Assembly (NCBI GenBank): GCA_013203545.1
Contig: JABMQA010000204.1
Span: 1 to 6,335, forward strand
DNA from: Bacteroidota bacterium
GTDB lineage: Bacteria > Bacteroidota > Bacteroidia > Bacteroidales > 4484-276
Length of the DNA stretch: 6,335 nucleotides
Direction of reading: 5' to 3'
Every line of letters begins with the position of its first letter. Position 1 is the first letter of the stretch. Below the pieces are notes generated by a model. The model was not told where the DNA came from, searched no databases, and saw only the letters and a list, made by a program, of their open reading frames with translations. Position numbers and translations under genes: made by a program. Shown here one piece after another: positions 1-6,308 of this stretch.

Positions 1-2
1 TC

Positions 3-62
3 TATAAACATTTTGTGCCTAAAGGCACAATCCCGCACTTTCAGGAAACTTTGAAAAAATAA
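3..62 (+). CDS. Possible 3' end of a gene entering from the left (19 codons)
   Basis: Frame 3 stays open from the window edge to a TAA at 60-62 and would encode YKHFVPKGTIPHFQETLKK. The composition (mixed aromatic, Pro, Gly, ending in Lys-Lys) is plausible for a soluble protein's C-terminus. Frame 1 is also open, to a TGA at 52-54, but reads less like protein; frame 2 stops at once. I do not recognise the family and no start or domain is visible, so the call is an inference from a short open stretch. If real, its stop lies about 110 bases before the peptidase start, on the same strand. Confidence 0.35.
   Translation, partial: YKHFVPKGTIPHFQETLKK
13..30. repeat. Perfect 8-bp inverted repeat (TTGTGCCT / AGGCACAA)
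   Basis: TTGTGCCT at 13-20 is followed after two bases by its exact reverse complement at 23-30; as a hairpin it would be a 7-bp stem with a TAAA loop. No T-run follows on either strand, so it is not a typical intrinsic terminator. It lies inside the possible partial reading frame ending at 62. It could be a chance palindrome, a weak RNA hairpin or a binding site; the sequence does not decide. Confidence 0.4.
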
Positions 63-101
63 GTGGGGTGCAATTTATCATACAACCTATTCCATAAACA
101 C

Positions 102-133
102 TTGTACTGGTCTTTGTAATTTTTGTATTTTAG
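102..133 (+). promoter_or_regulatory. Weak candidate Bacteroidota-type promoter for the peptidase gene
   Basis: TTG at 102-104 and TATTTTAG at 126-133 are separated by 21 bases and resemble the phylum's TTTG / TAnnTTTG promoter elements, with mismatches in both. An overlapping alternative -7 element is TAATTTTT at 117-124, but it lacks a good upstream partner. Transcription would start near 140 and leave a leader of about 35 bases before the ATG at 174. The region is A/T-rich, so a chance match is quite possible. Confidence 0.25.
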
Positions 134-173
134 CCCCCGCTAATTGCAAAACAAATTCAAAACTGACATTTCA

Positions 174-2264
174 ATGAAAAAGTTTACGCTAATTTTACTG
201 GCAGCAGTCATGGTATCCCTGAACGCCTGTCAGGAAGAAAATCAGTACCAGGCCGAAGAATCCGTCATCGACAAACCGGATATACAGCTTACCAGCGACC
301 GGATGACACCGGAGGTGCTTTGGTCTTTAGGCCGTTTGAGCGATCCCCGGGTTTCGCCTGATGGAAAAACAATCCTCTATGGTGTATCATATTACAGTAT
401 TGAAAAGAACAAGGGCAACCGCGATCTTTATGCTGTGGATGCGGATGGGAGCAACGGTCTCCGACTTACCCTTACACCCAAAAGCGAGTTTAATGCCATC
501 TGGTGTCCGGATGGTAAAAAAATCGGATTCCTCACTTCAGAGAGCGGTTCCATACAATTATGGGAAATGAACCCGGATGGAAGTGGCCGTAGCCAAATTT
601 CAGATATTGAAGGCGGAATTACAGGTTTTAAATATGCACCCGATCAAACTAAAATCGTTTATACCCGGGAAGTGCCTGTAAACCAAAAATTTGAAGACCT
701 TTACGAAGGCCTTCCCAACGCCAGCGGCCGGGTTATCGACAACCTGATGTACCGTCACTGGGACACCTGGGTAGATTCATACAGCCATATTTTTATTGCT
801 GACTATGATGGAAAAAAAGTCTGGAATGATAAAGATCTCCTTGCAGGTGAAGCGTGGGATGCACCTATGAAACCCTGGGGTGGCATCGAACAGGTATGCT
901 GGAGCCCTGATAGTAAAGCCGTTGTTTATTCAAGCAAAAAACTTGTGGGTAAAGCCTATACCCTCTCAACAAATTCTGATATTTATCTGTACACCCTCGA
1001 TACAGGAAAAACTGAAAACCTCACCGAAGGTATGATGGGGTTTGACCTTGCACCGGTTTTTTCACCCGATGGAAACTACATTGCATTGGAAAGTATGGAA
1101 CGCGACGGATACGAGTCTGATGAGAACCGTCTTTTCATCCTCAACACCAAAACATGGGACAGAACCTTTGCAACAAAAGGATTCGACCAGAACGTTGGCA
1201 GTTTGCAATGGGCCGGCGATAGCAAATCCATCTATTTTACCAGCGATGTAAAAGGCACATTCCAGATTTATCAATTTACATTGAATAATGGCAATATCAA
1301 TAAGATTACCGAAGGGCTGCACGATTACCGTAGCGTAACACTTGCGGGAGATTTGCTTATTGCCACCAAACAAACCATGGCACTCCCCACAGAGCTTTTT
1401 GCTGTTAACCCCGAAAGCGGCAATGCAGATCAAATCACATTTACAAACAAGGATCTCCTTGATAAATTAACCATGGGTAAAACCGAAGAACGTTGGATGA
1501 CCACCCATGATGGCAAACAGATGCTTACGTGGATCATCTATCCACCAAACTTTGATCCCGCAAAGAAATATCCGGCATTGCTCTATTGCAAAGGTGGACC
1601 GCAGGGACCACTGAGTCAGAGTTTCCATTACAGGTGGAATTACCAGATCATGGCCGCAAACGATTACATCATCGTTGCACCTAACAGAAGGGGTGTATCC
1701 GGATTCGGCCAGGCATGGCAGGAACAAATCAGCGGTGATTACCACGGTAAGAGTATGCAGGATTATCTCACAGCCATCGATATCATGGCAAAGGAGCCGT
1801 TTATCGATGAAAACCGACTTGGGGCAATTGGCGCCAGTGCCGGTGGATACGCCGTGTTTTACCTTGCAGGAAATCACGATGGCCGGTTCAAGGCCTTCAT
1901 CGCCCACGATGGAATTTTTAACGAGGAAGCACAATACCTTGAAACCGAAGAGATATGGTTTGAAAACTGGGATAAAGGCGGTGCATTCTGGGAATTCGAC
2001 AACAAAGTGGCACAGGGCGCATACAAGCACTCACCGCATAAATATGTTCAAAACTGGGATACGCCAATTCTCATCATACATGGTGAGCAGGATTTCAGGG
2101 TTGTGTTTACCCAGGGAATGACCGCATTTAATGCCGCATTGTTACGTGATGTCCCGGCCGAATTTCTTTATTTTCCGGATGAAAACCATTGGGTATTACA
2201 ACCTCAAAACGGCATATTATGGCAACGCACCTTCTTTAACTGGCTGGATCGCTGGCTGAAATAA
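174..2264 (+). CDS. dpp5: DPP5-like dipeptidyl peptidase, S9 family serine peptidase, predicted lipoprotein (696 aa)
   Basis: Serine exopeptidase of the prolyl oligopeptidase family (S9), expected to release N-terminal dipeptides from oligopeptides in the cell envelope, as Porphyromonas DPP5 does with a preference for hydrophobic P1 residues. Residues 1-19 are a lipoprotein signal: two Lys, a hydrophobic stretch, then LNAC with Cys19 as the lipidation site. Residues ~45-440 form a beta-propeller with PD40/WD40-like SPDG-type repeats near 60, 111, 155, 244, 297 and 347. The alpha/beta-hydrolase domain (~445-696) carries Ser555 in GASAGG, Asp640 in HGEQDFRV and His672 in DENHW; the spacings of 85 and 32 residues agree with the P. 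gingivalis DPP5 triad as I remember it (542, 627, 659). Segments such as STNSDIY, MERDGYESD and YVQNWDTPIL also match that enzyme from memory. Tyr471 (LYCKGGPQG) is the likely oxyanion-hole Tyr. Oddity: Ala556 replaces the usual Tyr after the nucleophile. The ATG at 174 is chosen over an in-frame TTG at 144, which would bury the signal peptide. No Shine-Dalgarno motif precedes it. A terminator follows. Confidence 0.95.
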   Translation: MKKFTLILLAAVMVSLNACQEENQYQAEESVIDKPDIQLTSDRMTPEVLWSLGRLSDPRVSPDGKTILYGVSYYSIEKNKGNRDLYAVDADGSNGLRLTLTPKSEFNAIWCPDGKKIGFLTSESGSIQLWEMNPDGSGRSQISDIEGGITGFKYAPDQTKIVYTREVPVNQKFEDLYEGLPNASGRVIDNLMYRHWDTWVDSYSHIFIADYDGKKVWNDKDLLAGEAWDAPMKPWGGIEQVCWSPDSKAVVYSSKKLVGKAYTLSTNSDIYLYTLDTGKTENLTEGMMGFDLAPVFSPDGNYIALESMERDGYESDENRLFILNTKTWDRTFATKGFDQNVGSLQWAGDSKSIYFTSDVKGTFQIYQFTLNNGNINKITEGLHDYRSVTLAGDLLIATKQTMALPTELFAVNPESGNADQITFTNKDLLDKLTMGKTEERWMTTHDGKQMLTWIIYPPNFDPAKKYPALLYCKGGPQGPLSQSFHYRWNYQIMAANDYIIVAPNRRGVSGFGQAWQEQISGDYHGKSMQDYLTAIDIMAKEPFIDENRLGAIGASAGGYAVFYLAGNHDGRFKAFIAHDGIFNEEAQYLETEEIWFENWDKGGAFWEFDNKVAQGAYKHSPHKYVQNWDTPILIIHGEQDFRVVFTQGMTAFNAALLRDVPAEFLYFPDENHWVLQPQNGILWQRTFFNWLDRWLK

Positions 2265-2281
2265 CTGAATTATAATATTTT

Positions 2282-2313
2282 AAAGATCGCTCTTTCATTT
2301 GAGCGATCTTTTT
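2282..2313 (+). terminator. Rho-independent terminator after the dpp5-like gene
   Basis: A perfect 11-bp inverted repeat, AAAGATCGCTC at 2282-2292 and GAGCGATCTTT at 2301-2311, closes an 8-base loop (TTTCATTT). The 3' arm merges into a five-T run at 2309-2313. It begins 17 bases after the TAA of the peptidase gene, as expected for its transcription end. It should insulate the downstream lipoprotein gene, which therefore probably has its own promoter. Confidence 0.9.
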
Positions 2314-2323
2314 AGTACATTTA
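2293..2323 (+). promoter_or_regulatory. Candidate Bacteroidota-type promoter of the LruC lipoprotein gene
   Basis: TACATTTA at 2316-2323 differs in one position from the TAnnTTTG -7 element. Nineteen bases upstream lies TTTC (2293-2296), one mismatch from the TTTG -33 element. Transcription would begin near 2331, giving a leader of about 35 bases before the ATG at 2366. The -33 element would sit in the loop of the preceding terminator. The need for a promoter here follows from the terminator; the exact elements are an inference from weak matches. Confidence 0.33.
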
Positions 2324-2365
2324 TGCCCTGAAAAAAACATTAAGGTTAATACCAAAAATTATTTT

Positions 2366-4255
2366 ATGAATAGGGCCCTTCGAATTTTGCTATATTTTTT
2401 TATTGTACTATTTGTCATTTCATGCCGGCACGAAGTGCAGGATTATGGTCAAAACAGGTACCAGTCTTCGATTAACCCGGCCATTCATGCCACTCCGGAG
2501 TTTGATTGGCAAATGTCGCATGACGTTCTGTTTTACATAAAAAACTGTAAAGGCAAAATCATTAAGATCACATCCCCTTCCGGGGAAATTCTTTACCATA
2601 AGGGACAGTCAAACAAAGAAAATTACGACATCTCCATCAATCTGCCCACCTACATGGAGCAGATAAAAATCAACGATCACCTGATAGAAATTACAGGTAA
2701 TGCAGTGATTTTTGAATTTCAGTCAAACAAAGGTTTCAAGGAATCGGGGAATGCTTTATGTTTTGATGGAATCGAAGATTATGCAGATGCCGACAATGAA
2801 CTCTCATCCTATCCTTACACACTCAGTGCCTGGTTTAAAGCTGAAGAAAATCCTGATCCCGGTACCAACATGGTTATTGCAGGTATGGTAGCTGATAATA
2901 AAAATAACAGGTTTATGGGTATCTATCTTGAATATCTGGAGGCCCCTGTAATTCCTGAAGGAACAATAACACTCATGGCACGAAAAGGCTCAACCAGTCG
3001 GTTGCTTTACAGCAATACCGTTGCAATACCGGGTATATGGTACCACGTTGCTGCTGTTGTAGCAAGTAAGGATTACCGTGAATTTTACATTAACGGGCAA
3101 TTGGTAGGTACGGATACCCGGAGAGTCAGCCTTGCTACAATGAATACAATCGGCGTTGCCCGTTGGTCGGACAAAACACCTGGTTCATATTTCCATGGCT
3201 CGGTTGATGAAGTAAGGTTGTGGGACTATGCAAGAACCGGTGATGAAATCCTTGCCGATATGAACGCTACCCTAACCGGCAACGAAGACGGCCTGGAGGG
3301 TTACTGGCCCTTTGATGAGGGATCAGGTTCATCTTCGGCCGATTTAACAAATAACGGCAACAACATGGAACTATTTGAAAATACCGAATGGTGCAGTGTT
3401 ATTGCTGATGCCGATGGTGATGACATTCCGGATGACGAAGATGATTATCCCTATGACCCTGAACGGGCATTTAACAACTACTGGCCTGCCGATACCGGTA
3501 CACTTGCCTTTGAAGATCTCTGGCCCTCAATTGCTGATTATGACTTCAACGACCTGGTAATGGGATATATGTTTAATTGCGTAACCAACGCCGGCAACCA
3601 ACTGGTTGAAACATTTGGTACCTTCCAGGTAAAGGCCACAGGAGCCGGGTTTGAGAACGGCTTTGGTTTTTCATTGCCTGGGTTGCAGATTTCCCAGGAC
3701 GACGTTATAGTGGCCGGCTATTCGGCAAACAATGGCATCACCACCTTCAATCCAAATGGTTCAGAAGCCGGACAGACACATTTTACAGTAATCGTTTATG
3801 ACATTGTACCCTGGGTTGGAAATACAAGACCTAACCAGGCTTATAATCCACCGGTGACAATTGAAGTTAAAATTGGAATAACCGGTGGCGGCCCTTATGA
3901 AATTGGTGATGTTGGCCTCGAATCATTTAATCCGTTCCTGATTGTGAACAAGGAGAGATCACACGAAATTCATCTTGCCGACTACCCTCCCACCGATCTG
4001 ATGGACTATAATCTATTCAATAAATCAGATGATGCATCCAACCCGCCATTGATTTATTTCAAATCCTACGATAATTTACCATGGGCACTTAATTTCCCTC
4101 AAAACTTTAATTATACCTATGAAAGGGATACACTCTGGCAGGGTCATCTCAAATTTATCGAGTGGGTAAACTCCGGTGGGACCATTCATAACGACTGGTT
4201 TACCGACCAACCCGGTTACCGCAATAATGATAAAATATATTCGCCGCCACAATAG
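2366..4255 (+). CDS. LruC domain-containing lipoprotein with LamG domain (629 aa)
   Basis: Predicted envelope or cell-surface lipoprotein; molecular role unknown. Residues 1-20 form a lipoprotein signal with a hydrophobic core and VISC, Cys20 being lipidated. Residues ~45-120 contain FDWQMSHDV followed by beta-strand-like sequence, resembling the N-terminal sandwich seen before LruC domains. Residues ~125-335 are a LamG_3/concanavalin-A-like domain: AWFKAE at 155-160, WYHVAAVV at 225-232, YINGQLVG at 241-248, SVDEVRLWDYAR at 279-290, and GYWPFDEGSG at 312-321. These domains usually bind carbohydrate or protein, but no ligand can be read here. Residues 348-362 are an Asp-rich DxDGDxIPDD loop likely to bind calcium. 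The C-terminal LruC domain (~345-629, DUF4842-related) shows NNYWP, LAFEDLWP at 380-387, DYDFNDLV at 391-398, EIHLADYPPTDL at 534-545 and LPWALN at 571-576. LruC is named after a Leptospira lipoprotein. It follows a terminator and converges with coaE, with 25 bases between them. No frameshift is seen. Confidence 0.93.
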   Translation: MNRALRILLYFFIVLFVISCRHEVQDYGQNRYQSSINPAIHATPEFDWQMSHDVLFYIKNCKGKIIKITSPSGEILYHKGQSNKENYDISINLPTYMEQIKINDHLIEITGNAVIFEFQSNKGFKESGNALCFDGIEDYADADNELSSYPYTLSAWFKAEENPDPGTNMVIAGMVADNKNNRFMGIYLEYLEAPVIPEGTITLMARKGSTSRLLYSNTVAIPGIWYHVAAVVASKDYREFYINGQLVGTDTRRVSLATMNTIGVARWSDKTPGSYFHGSVDEVRLWDYARTGDEILADMNATLTGNEDGLEGYWPFDEGSGSSSADLTNNGNNMELFENTEWCSVIADADGDDIPDDEDDYPYDPERAFNNYWPADTGTLAFEDLWPSIADYDFNDLVMGYMFNCVTNAGNQLVETFGTFQVKATGAGFENGFGFSLPGLQISQDDVIVAGYSANNGITTFNPNGSEAGQTHFTVIVYDIVPWVGNTRPNQAYNPPVTIEVKIGITGGGPYEIGDVGLESFNPFLIVNKERSHEIHLADYPPTDLMDYNLFNKSDDASNPPLIYFKSYDNLPWALNFPQNFNYTYERDTLWQGHLKFIEWVNSGGTIHNDWFTDQPGYRNNDKIYSPPQ

Positions 4256-4280
4256 GCAATCTTAAAATTAATGTTATCCC

Positions 4281-4859
4281 CTATCCCAATTCCTGAATTA
4301 CCCGCAATACCTGTGGGATAAGCAATTCCGACCCGTCGTTATTGATGATAAAATCGGCTAATTTGATCTTTTCCCCTTCAGGAAGCTGGTTTTTAATCCT
4401 TCCGGCAACATCTTCCCTGTTTACCCCGTCACGGTTGATCACCCTGCTGATTCGCAGAGGTTCAGGTGCGGTAACTAAAACAACAGAATCCAGTTGCCTG
4501 GCAAATCCGGATTCCAGAATAATTGCAGCTTCGTAAATAACAAATGGTGACTCTTCGTGGCTGGTACACCAGTTTTGGAAATCCTGCCGGACGTGGGGGT
4601 GAACAATTGCATTCAGGATAGCAAGTTTGTCAGGATCGCTAAAAACAATATTTGCCAACGCCTTACGATCAACCAACCCATTTAAAATGATATCCTTGCC
4701 AAAAACACCCAGTAACCGGCTTATTATATCAGGGCTGTTAAGAATTTTTTTCGCTTCGAGGTCAGCATCGAAAACGGGAATTCCACATACATTGAAAATC
4801 TCCGCCACAATCGTTTTACCACTTCCGATATTACCTGTGAGGCCAATTTTAAGCATCAT
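4281..4859 (-). CDS. coaE: Dephospho-CoA kinase (192 aa)
   Basis: Cytoplasmic enzyme that phosphorylates the ribose 3'-OH of dephospho-CoA with ATP, the last step of coenzyme A synthesis. The start of the protein holds the Walker A loop GNIGSGKT (residues 9-16), then the DAD motif at 31-33, IVHPHV at 85-90, the EAAIILESG segment at 110-118 that matches the family's substrate-side strand, the Arg-rich lid with ISRVINRDG (137-145), RIKNQLP at 154-160, and FIINNDG at 170-176. Length is normal for the family (about 190-205). The chosen ATG at 4859 overlaps the TGA of the YbbR gene as ATGA; a second ATG follows immediately at 4856 and would remove one residue. Translation is therefore probably coupled to the upstream gene. 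The stop is TAG at 4283-4281. I see no clear hairpin terminator in the 25 bases separating it from the convergent lipoprotein gene. Confidence 0.97.
   Translation of the reverse strand: MMLKIGLTGNIGSGKTIVAEIFNVCGIPVFDADLEAKKILNSPDIISRLLGVFGKDIILNGLVDRKALANIVFSDPDKLAILNAIVHPHVRQDFQNWCTSHEESPFVIYEAAIILESGFARQLDSVVLVTAPEPLRISRVINRDGVNREDVAGRIKNQLPEGEKIKLADFIINNDGSELLIPQVLRVIQELG
4856..4859 (-). other. ATGA stop/start overlap between the YbbR gene and coaE
   Basis: Read on the minus strand, the coaE ATG occupies 4859-4857 and the TGA of the upstream gene 4858-4856. Such four-base overlaps usually mean that a terminating ribosome reinitiates on the next frame. This supports co-transcription and coupled translation of the two genes and supports the coaE start used here. 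Confidence 0.85.
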
Positions 4860-5842
4860 TTTAAAATTAAAAATTCAACCTCAGCCGGATCAATTCTTAC
4901 AATCCTGATAGATTTGGGAACAGATTTGATATGCACTTTTAATTTTCTTGTAAGATCCGATTCTATATCAAGTAGGTCAACAAATAGACGAAACTGTTCA
5001 GCATTAATTTTTTTATAGTCGATAAGGGCTACCAAAAAAGTAACCTTGACCTGTTCAGGAAAAAGTTTAATGTGTTGACCTTTTTTGAGATTGATAATTT
5101 CCAACGTAGTCATTATTTCAGATTCGGTGTACTTTTCTACCGGGATGGTAAGCTCAACTTCCACCGGATCAATTTTTACATTCCGATTATTCCCGGGCAC
5201 AACCATACCAATTTTACGGTTTACATTTGCTGAAAGGCCTTCTAATTCAAGTTTTTGTGTATAAACAAAATCAATGGTATCAATATGATCCTTCAAACCA
5301 CGTATTGTAACTTCAGATGGATTTATGCGAATTGAATCATATAACAGAAATTGCTTTTCGAATGACCAGGTAATATCCGGCAACACGGGCACCTCCTTCG
5401 AAAACTCATCTTCAAATACAAAGTAGATTGTATCGGGTAAAACGTATAGGATATCGCCTTCAACGTCAAATTCAGCGGCTAAACCCTGCGACCAATAAGA
5501 TGAATAAACATCCGTCCGGTATTGATGACCAACTTTTCTAAGCCTGAAGTTATTCAGTTCTATTTCGAGTGGTTCTTTAATTGTGAAATATTTTAACCTC
5601 ACAAGGGCAAAACCCCGGTCATGTACACCGATTTTAAGTACGCTATCTATACTTCCAACAAGGATTTTATTTTCCGGGAGGTTTTTAAAAACAACCGGAA
5701 ATGTAATTTCAGTAGAATAGCTATCGGATAATTTGGTTAAAATCCAAACCAGAGTGGAAAGTATCAGACAGACAACAAATACTGTCATCCTGTAATTTAC
5801 CTTCTCGTCATGCAGATTAAAAATGCGGTTTAGAAATTTCAT
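4856..5842 (-). CDS. YbbR-like repeat protein, single-pass membrane-anchored (328 aa)
   Basis: Membrane-anchored protein of the YbbR/CdaR-like family, role in this phylum not established. A short basic N-terminus precedes one transmembrane helix at about residues 20-38 (VFVVCLILSTLVWIL within it), after which ~290 residues should lie outside the cytoplasm. That part reads as successive beta-rich YbbR-type modules, roughly 48-145, 150-235 and 240-328; the second is clearest, with INPSEVTIRGLKDHI (173-187), LELEGLSANV (198-207) and DPVEVELTIPV (225-235). The third ends in a similar IDPAEVEFLIL. In Firmicutes, CdaR with such repeats modulates the diadenylate cyclase CdaA; no cyclase gene is present here, so that function should not be assumed. 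I chose the ATG at 5842 because it gives a normal short N-terminus before the helix; ATG 5860 or TTG 5881 would add 6 or 13 residues. It lies downstream of yajC and overlaps coaE by four bases, an arrangement I know from Bacteroidota genomes. Confidence 0.88.
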   Translation of the reverse strand: MKFLNRIFNLHDEKVNYRMTVFVVCLILSTLVWILTKLSDSYSTEITFPVVFKNLPENKILVGSIDSVLKIGVHDRGFALVRLKYFTIKEPLEIELNNFRLRKVGHQYRTDVYSSYWSQGLAAEFDVEGDILYVLPDTIYFVFEDEFSKEVPVLPDITWSFEKQFLLYDSIRINPSEVTIRGLKDHIDTIDFVYTQKLELEGLSANVNRKIGMVVPGNNRNVKIDPVEVELTIPVEKYTESEIMTTLEIINLKKGQHIKLFPEQVKVTFLVALIDYKKINAEQFRLFVDLLDIESDLTRKLKVHIKSVPKSIRIVRIDPAEVEFLILK

Positions 5843-5975
5843 AACATATCCGTATTTCATTAAGCCGCGAATTTTCGACAAGATGAATCAGTCTCAAAAG
5901 AAGATTTCACGCATATTGGAAAGCTATCGGTGCTACATGAAAAGAATCGATACTTTCAAGACATCCGCAAATCAT
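5843..5975 (-). other. 133-base gap between yajC and the YbbR gene
   Basis: No convincing small gene is present: on the minus strand every ATG apart from the alternative YbbR start at 5860 meets a stop within a few codons. No hairpin with a T-run follows yajC. TAGCTTTC (minus strand, 5926-5919) resembles a -7 element but has no good partner about 20 bases upstream. It may hold a weak internal promoter or be an untranslated spacer. Part of it could be coding if the YbbR protein starts at 5860 or 5881. Confidence 0.4.
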
Positions 5976-6308
5976 TTACTTTTTCTGCTCTGCCAGTTGT
6001 GAGGCCGTATCCAAAGCAGCAGCACTTTTTTCGATCTTTAATCTACCCTGTCCCTCGGTTTCAATAATGAGTGTAGTATCACCAACCTCAAGGATTTTCC
6101 CGTGTACCCCACCAATAGTAATGATTTTCTCACCCTTCTTCAGGCCTTCCCTGAATTTTTTTTGCTCTTTGGTTTTTCTCATCTGCGGCCGGATCATGAA
6201 AAAATAAAATACTACGATCATCAGCAGTATCATAATAAAAAATGATGTACCACCACCTTCGGAACCTTCCTGAGGCTGCATTAAAAATACAAAATTCAAC
6301 ATGTTCAT
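5976..6308 (-). CDS. yajC: Preprotein translocase accessory subunit YajC (110 aa)
   Basis: Small inner-membrane protein that associates with SecDF and the SecYEG channel in protein export. The N-terminus is short and Gly-rich (GSEGGG, 15-20), followed by one transmembrane helix at about 22-39 and the family hallmark FFMIRPQ at 36-42. A charged stretch (MRKTKEQKKFREGLKKGEK, 43-61) leads to the cytoplasmic beta domain with ITIGGVHGKI at 63-72 and a TEGQGRLKIEKSA segment at 84-96. Length is typical (about 85-115). The ATG at 6308 is used; an in-frame ATG at 6302 (Met3) is an alternative, while Met10 would cut into the extracytoplasmic leader. It is the first complete gene of the minus-strand block shared with the YbbR protein and coaE. 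Only 27 A/T-rich bases lie upstream in the window, too few to identify a promoter or the preceding gene; nusB is often there in relatives, but this cannot be seen. Confidence 0.96.
   Translation of the reverse strand: MNMLNFVFLMQPQEGSEGGGTSFFIMILLMIVVFYFFMIRPQMRKTKEQKKFREGLKKGEKIITIGGVHGKILEVGDTTLIIETEGQGRLKIEKSAAALDTASQLAEQKK

Noticed and set aside
144..173. In-frame TTG start extending the peptidase by 10 residues
   Set aside because: It would put MQNKFKTDIS in front of an otherwise canonical lipoprotein signal; the ATG at 174 begins MKKFTLILL directly.
1062..1433. 123-codon antisense open frame under the beta-propeller region
   Set aside because: It is a shadow of the real coding strand with no domain signature or independent start context.
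1467..2030. 187-codon open frame antisense to the peptidase gene
   Set aside because: It lies wholly opposite a strongly conserved catalytic domain, its translation is Cys/Val-rich with no recognisable domain, and it is a reading-frame shadow.
1675..2121. 148-codon plus-strand open frame in another frame of the peptidase gene
   Set aside because: It overlaps the catalytic Ser-Asp region in the wrong frame and has no protein-like features.
3405..3452. Asp-rich codon run in the LruC gene as a simple-sequence repeat
   Set aside because: The codons vary (GAT/GAC/GAA) and encode a conserved calcium-loop-like motif, so this reflects protein selection, not a DNA repeat.
4627..4908. 93-codon open frame opposite coaE
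   Set aside because: It is antisense to conserved coaE motifs, including the Walker A loop, and shows no independent support.
5843..5881. Upstream starts (ATG 5860, TTG 5881) for the YbbR protein
   Set aside because: They add 6 or 13 residues without giving a better signal or ribosome site; 5842 gives a normal short N-terminus. ATG 5860 remains possible.
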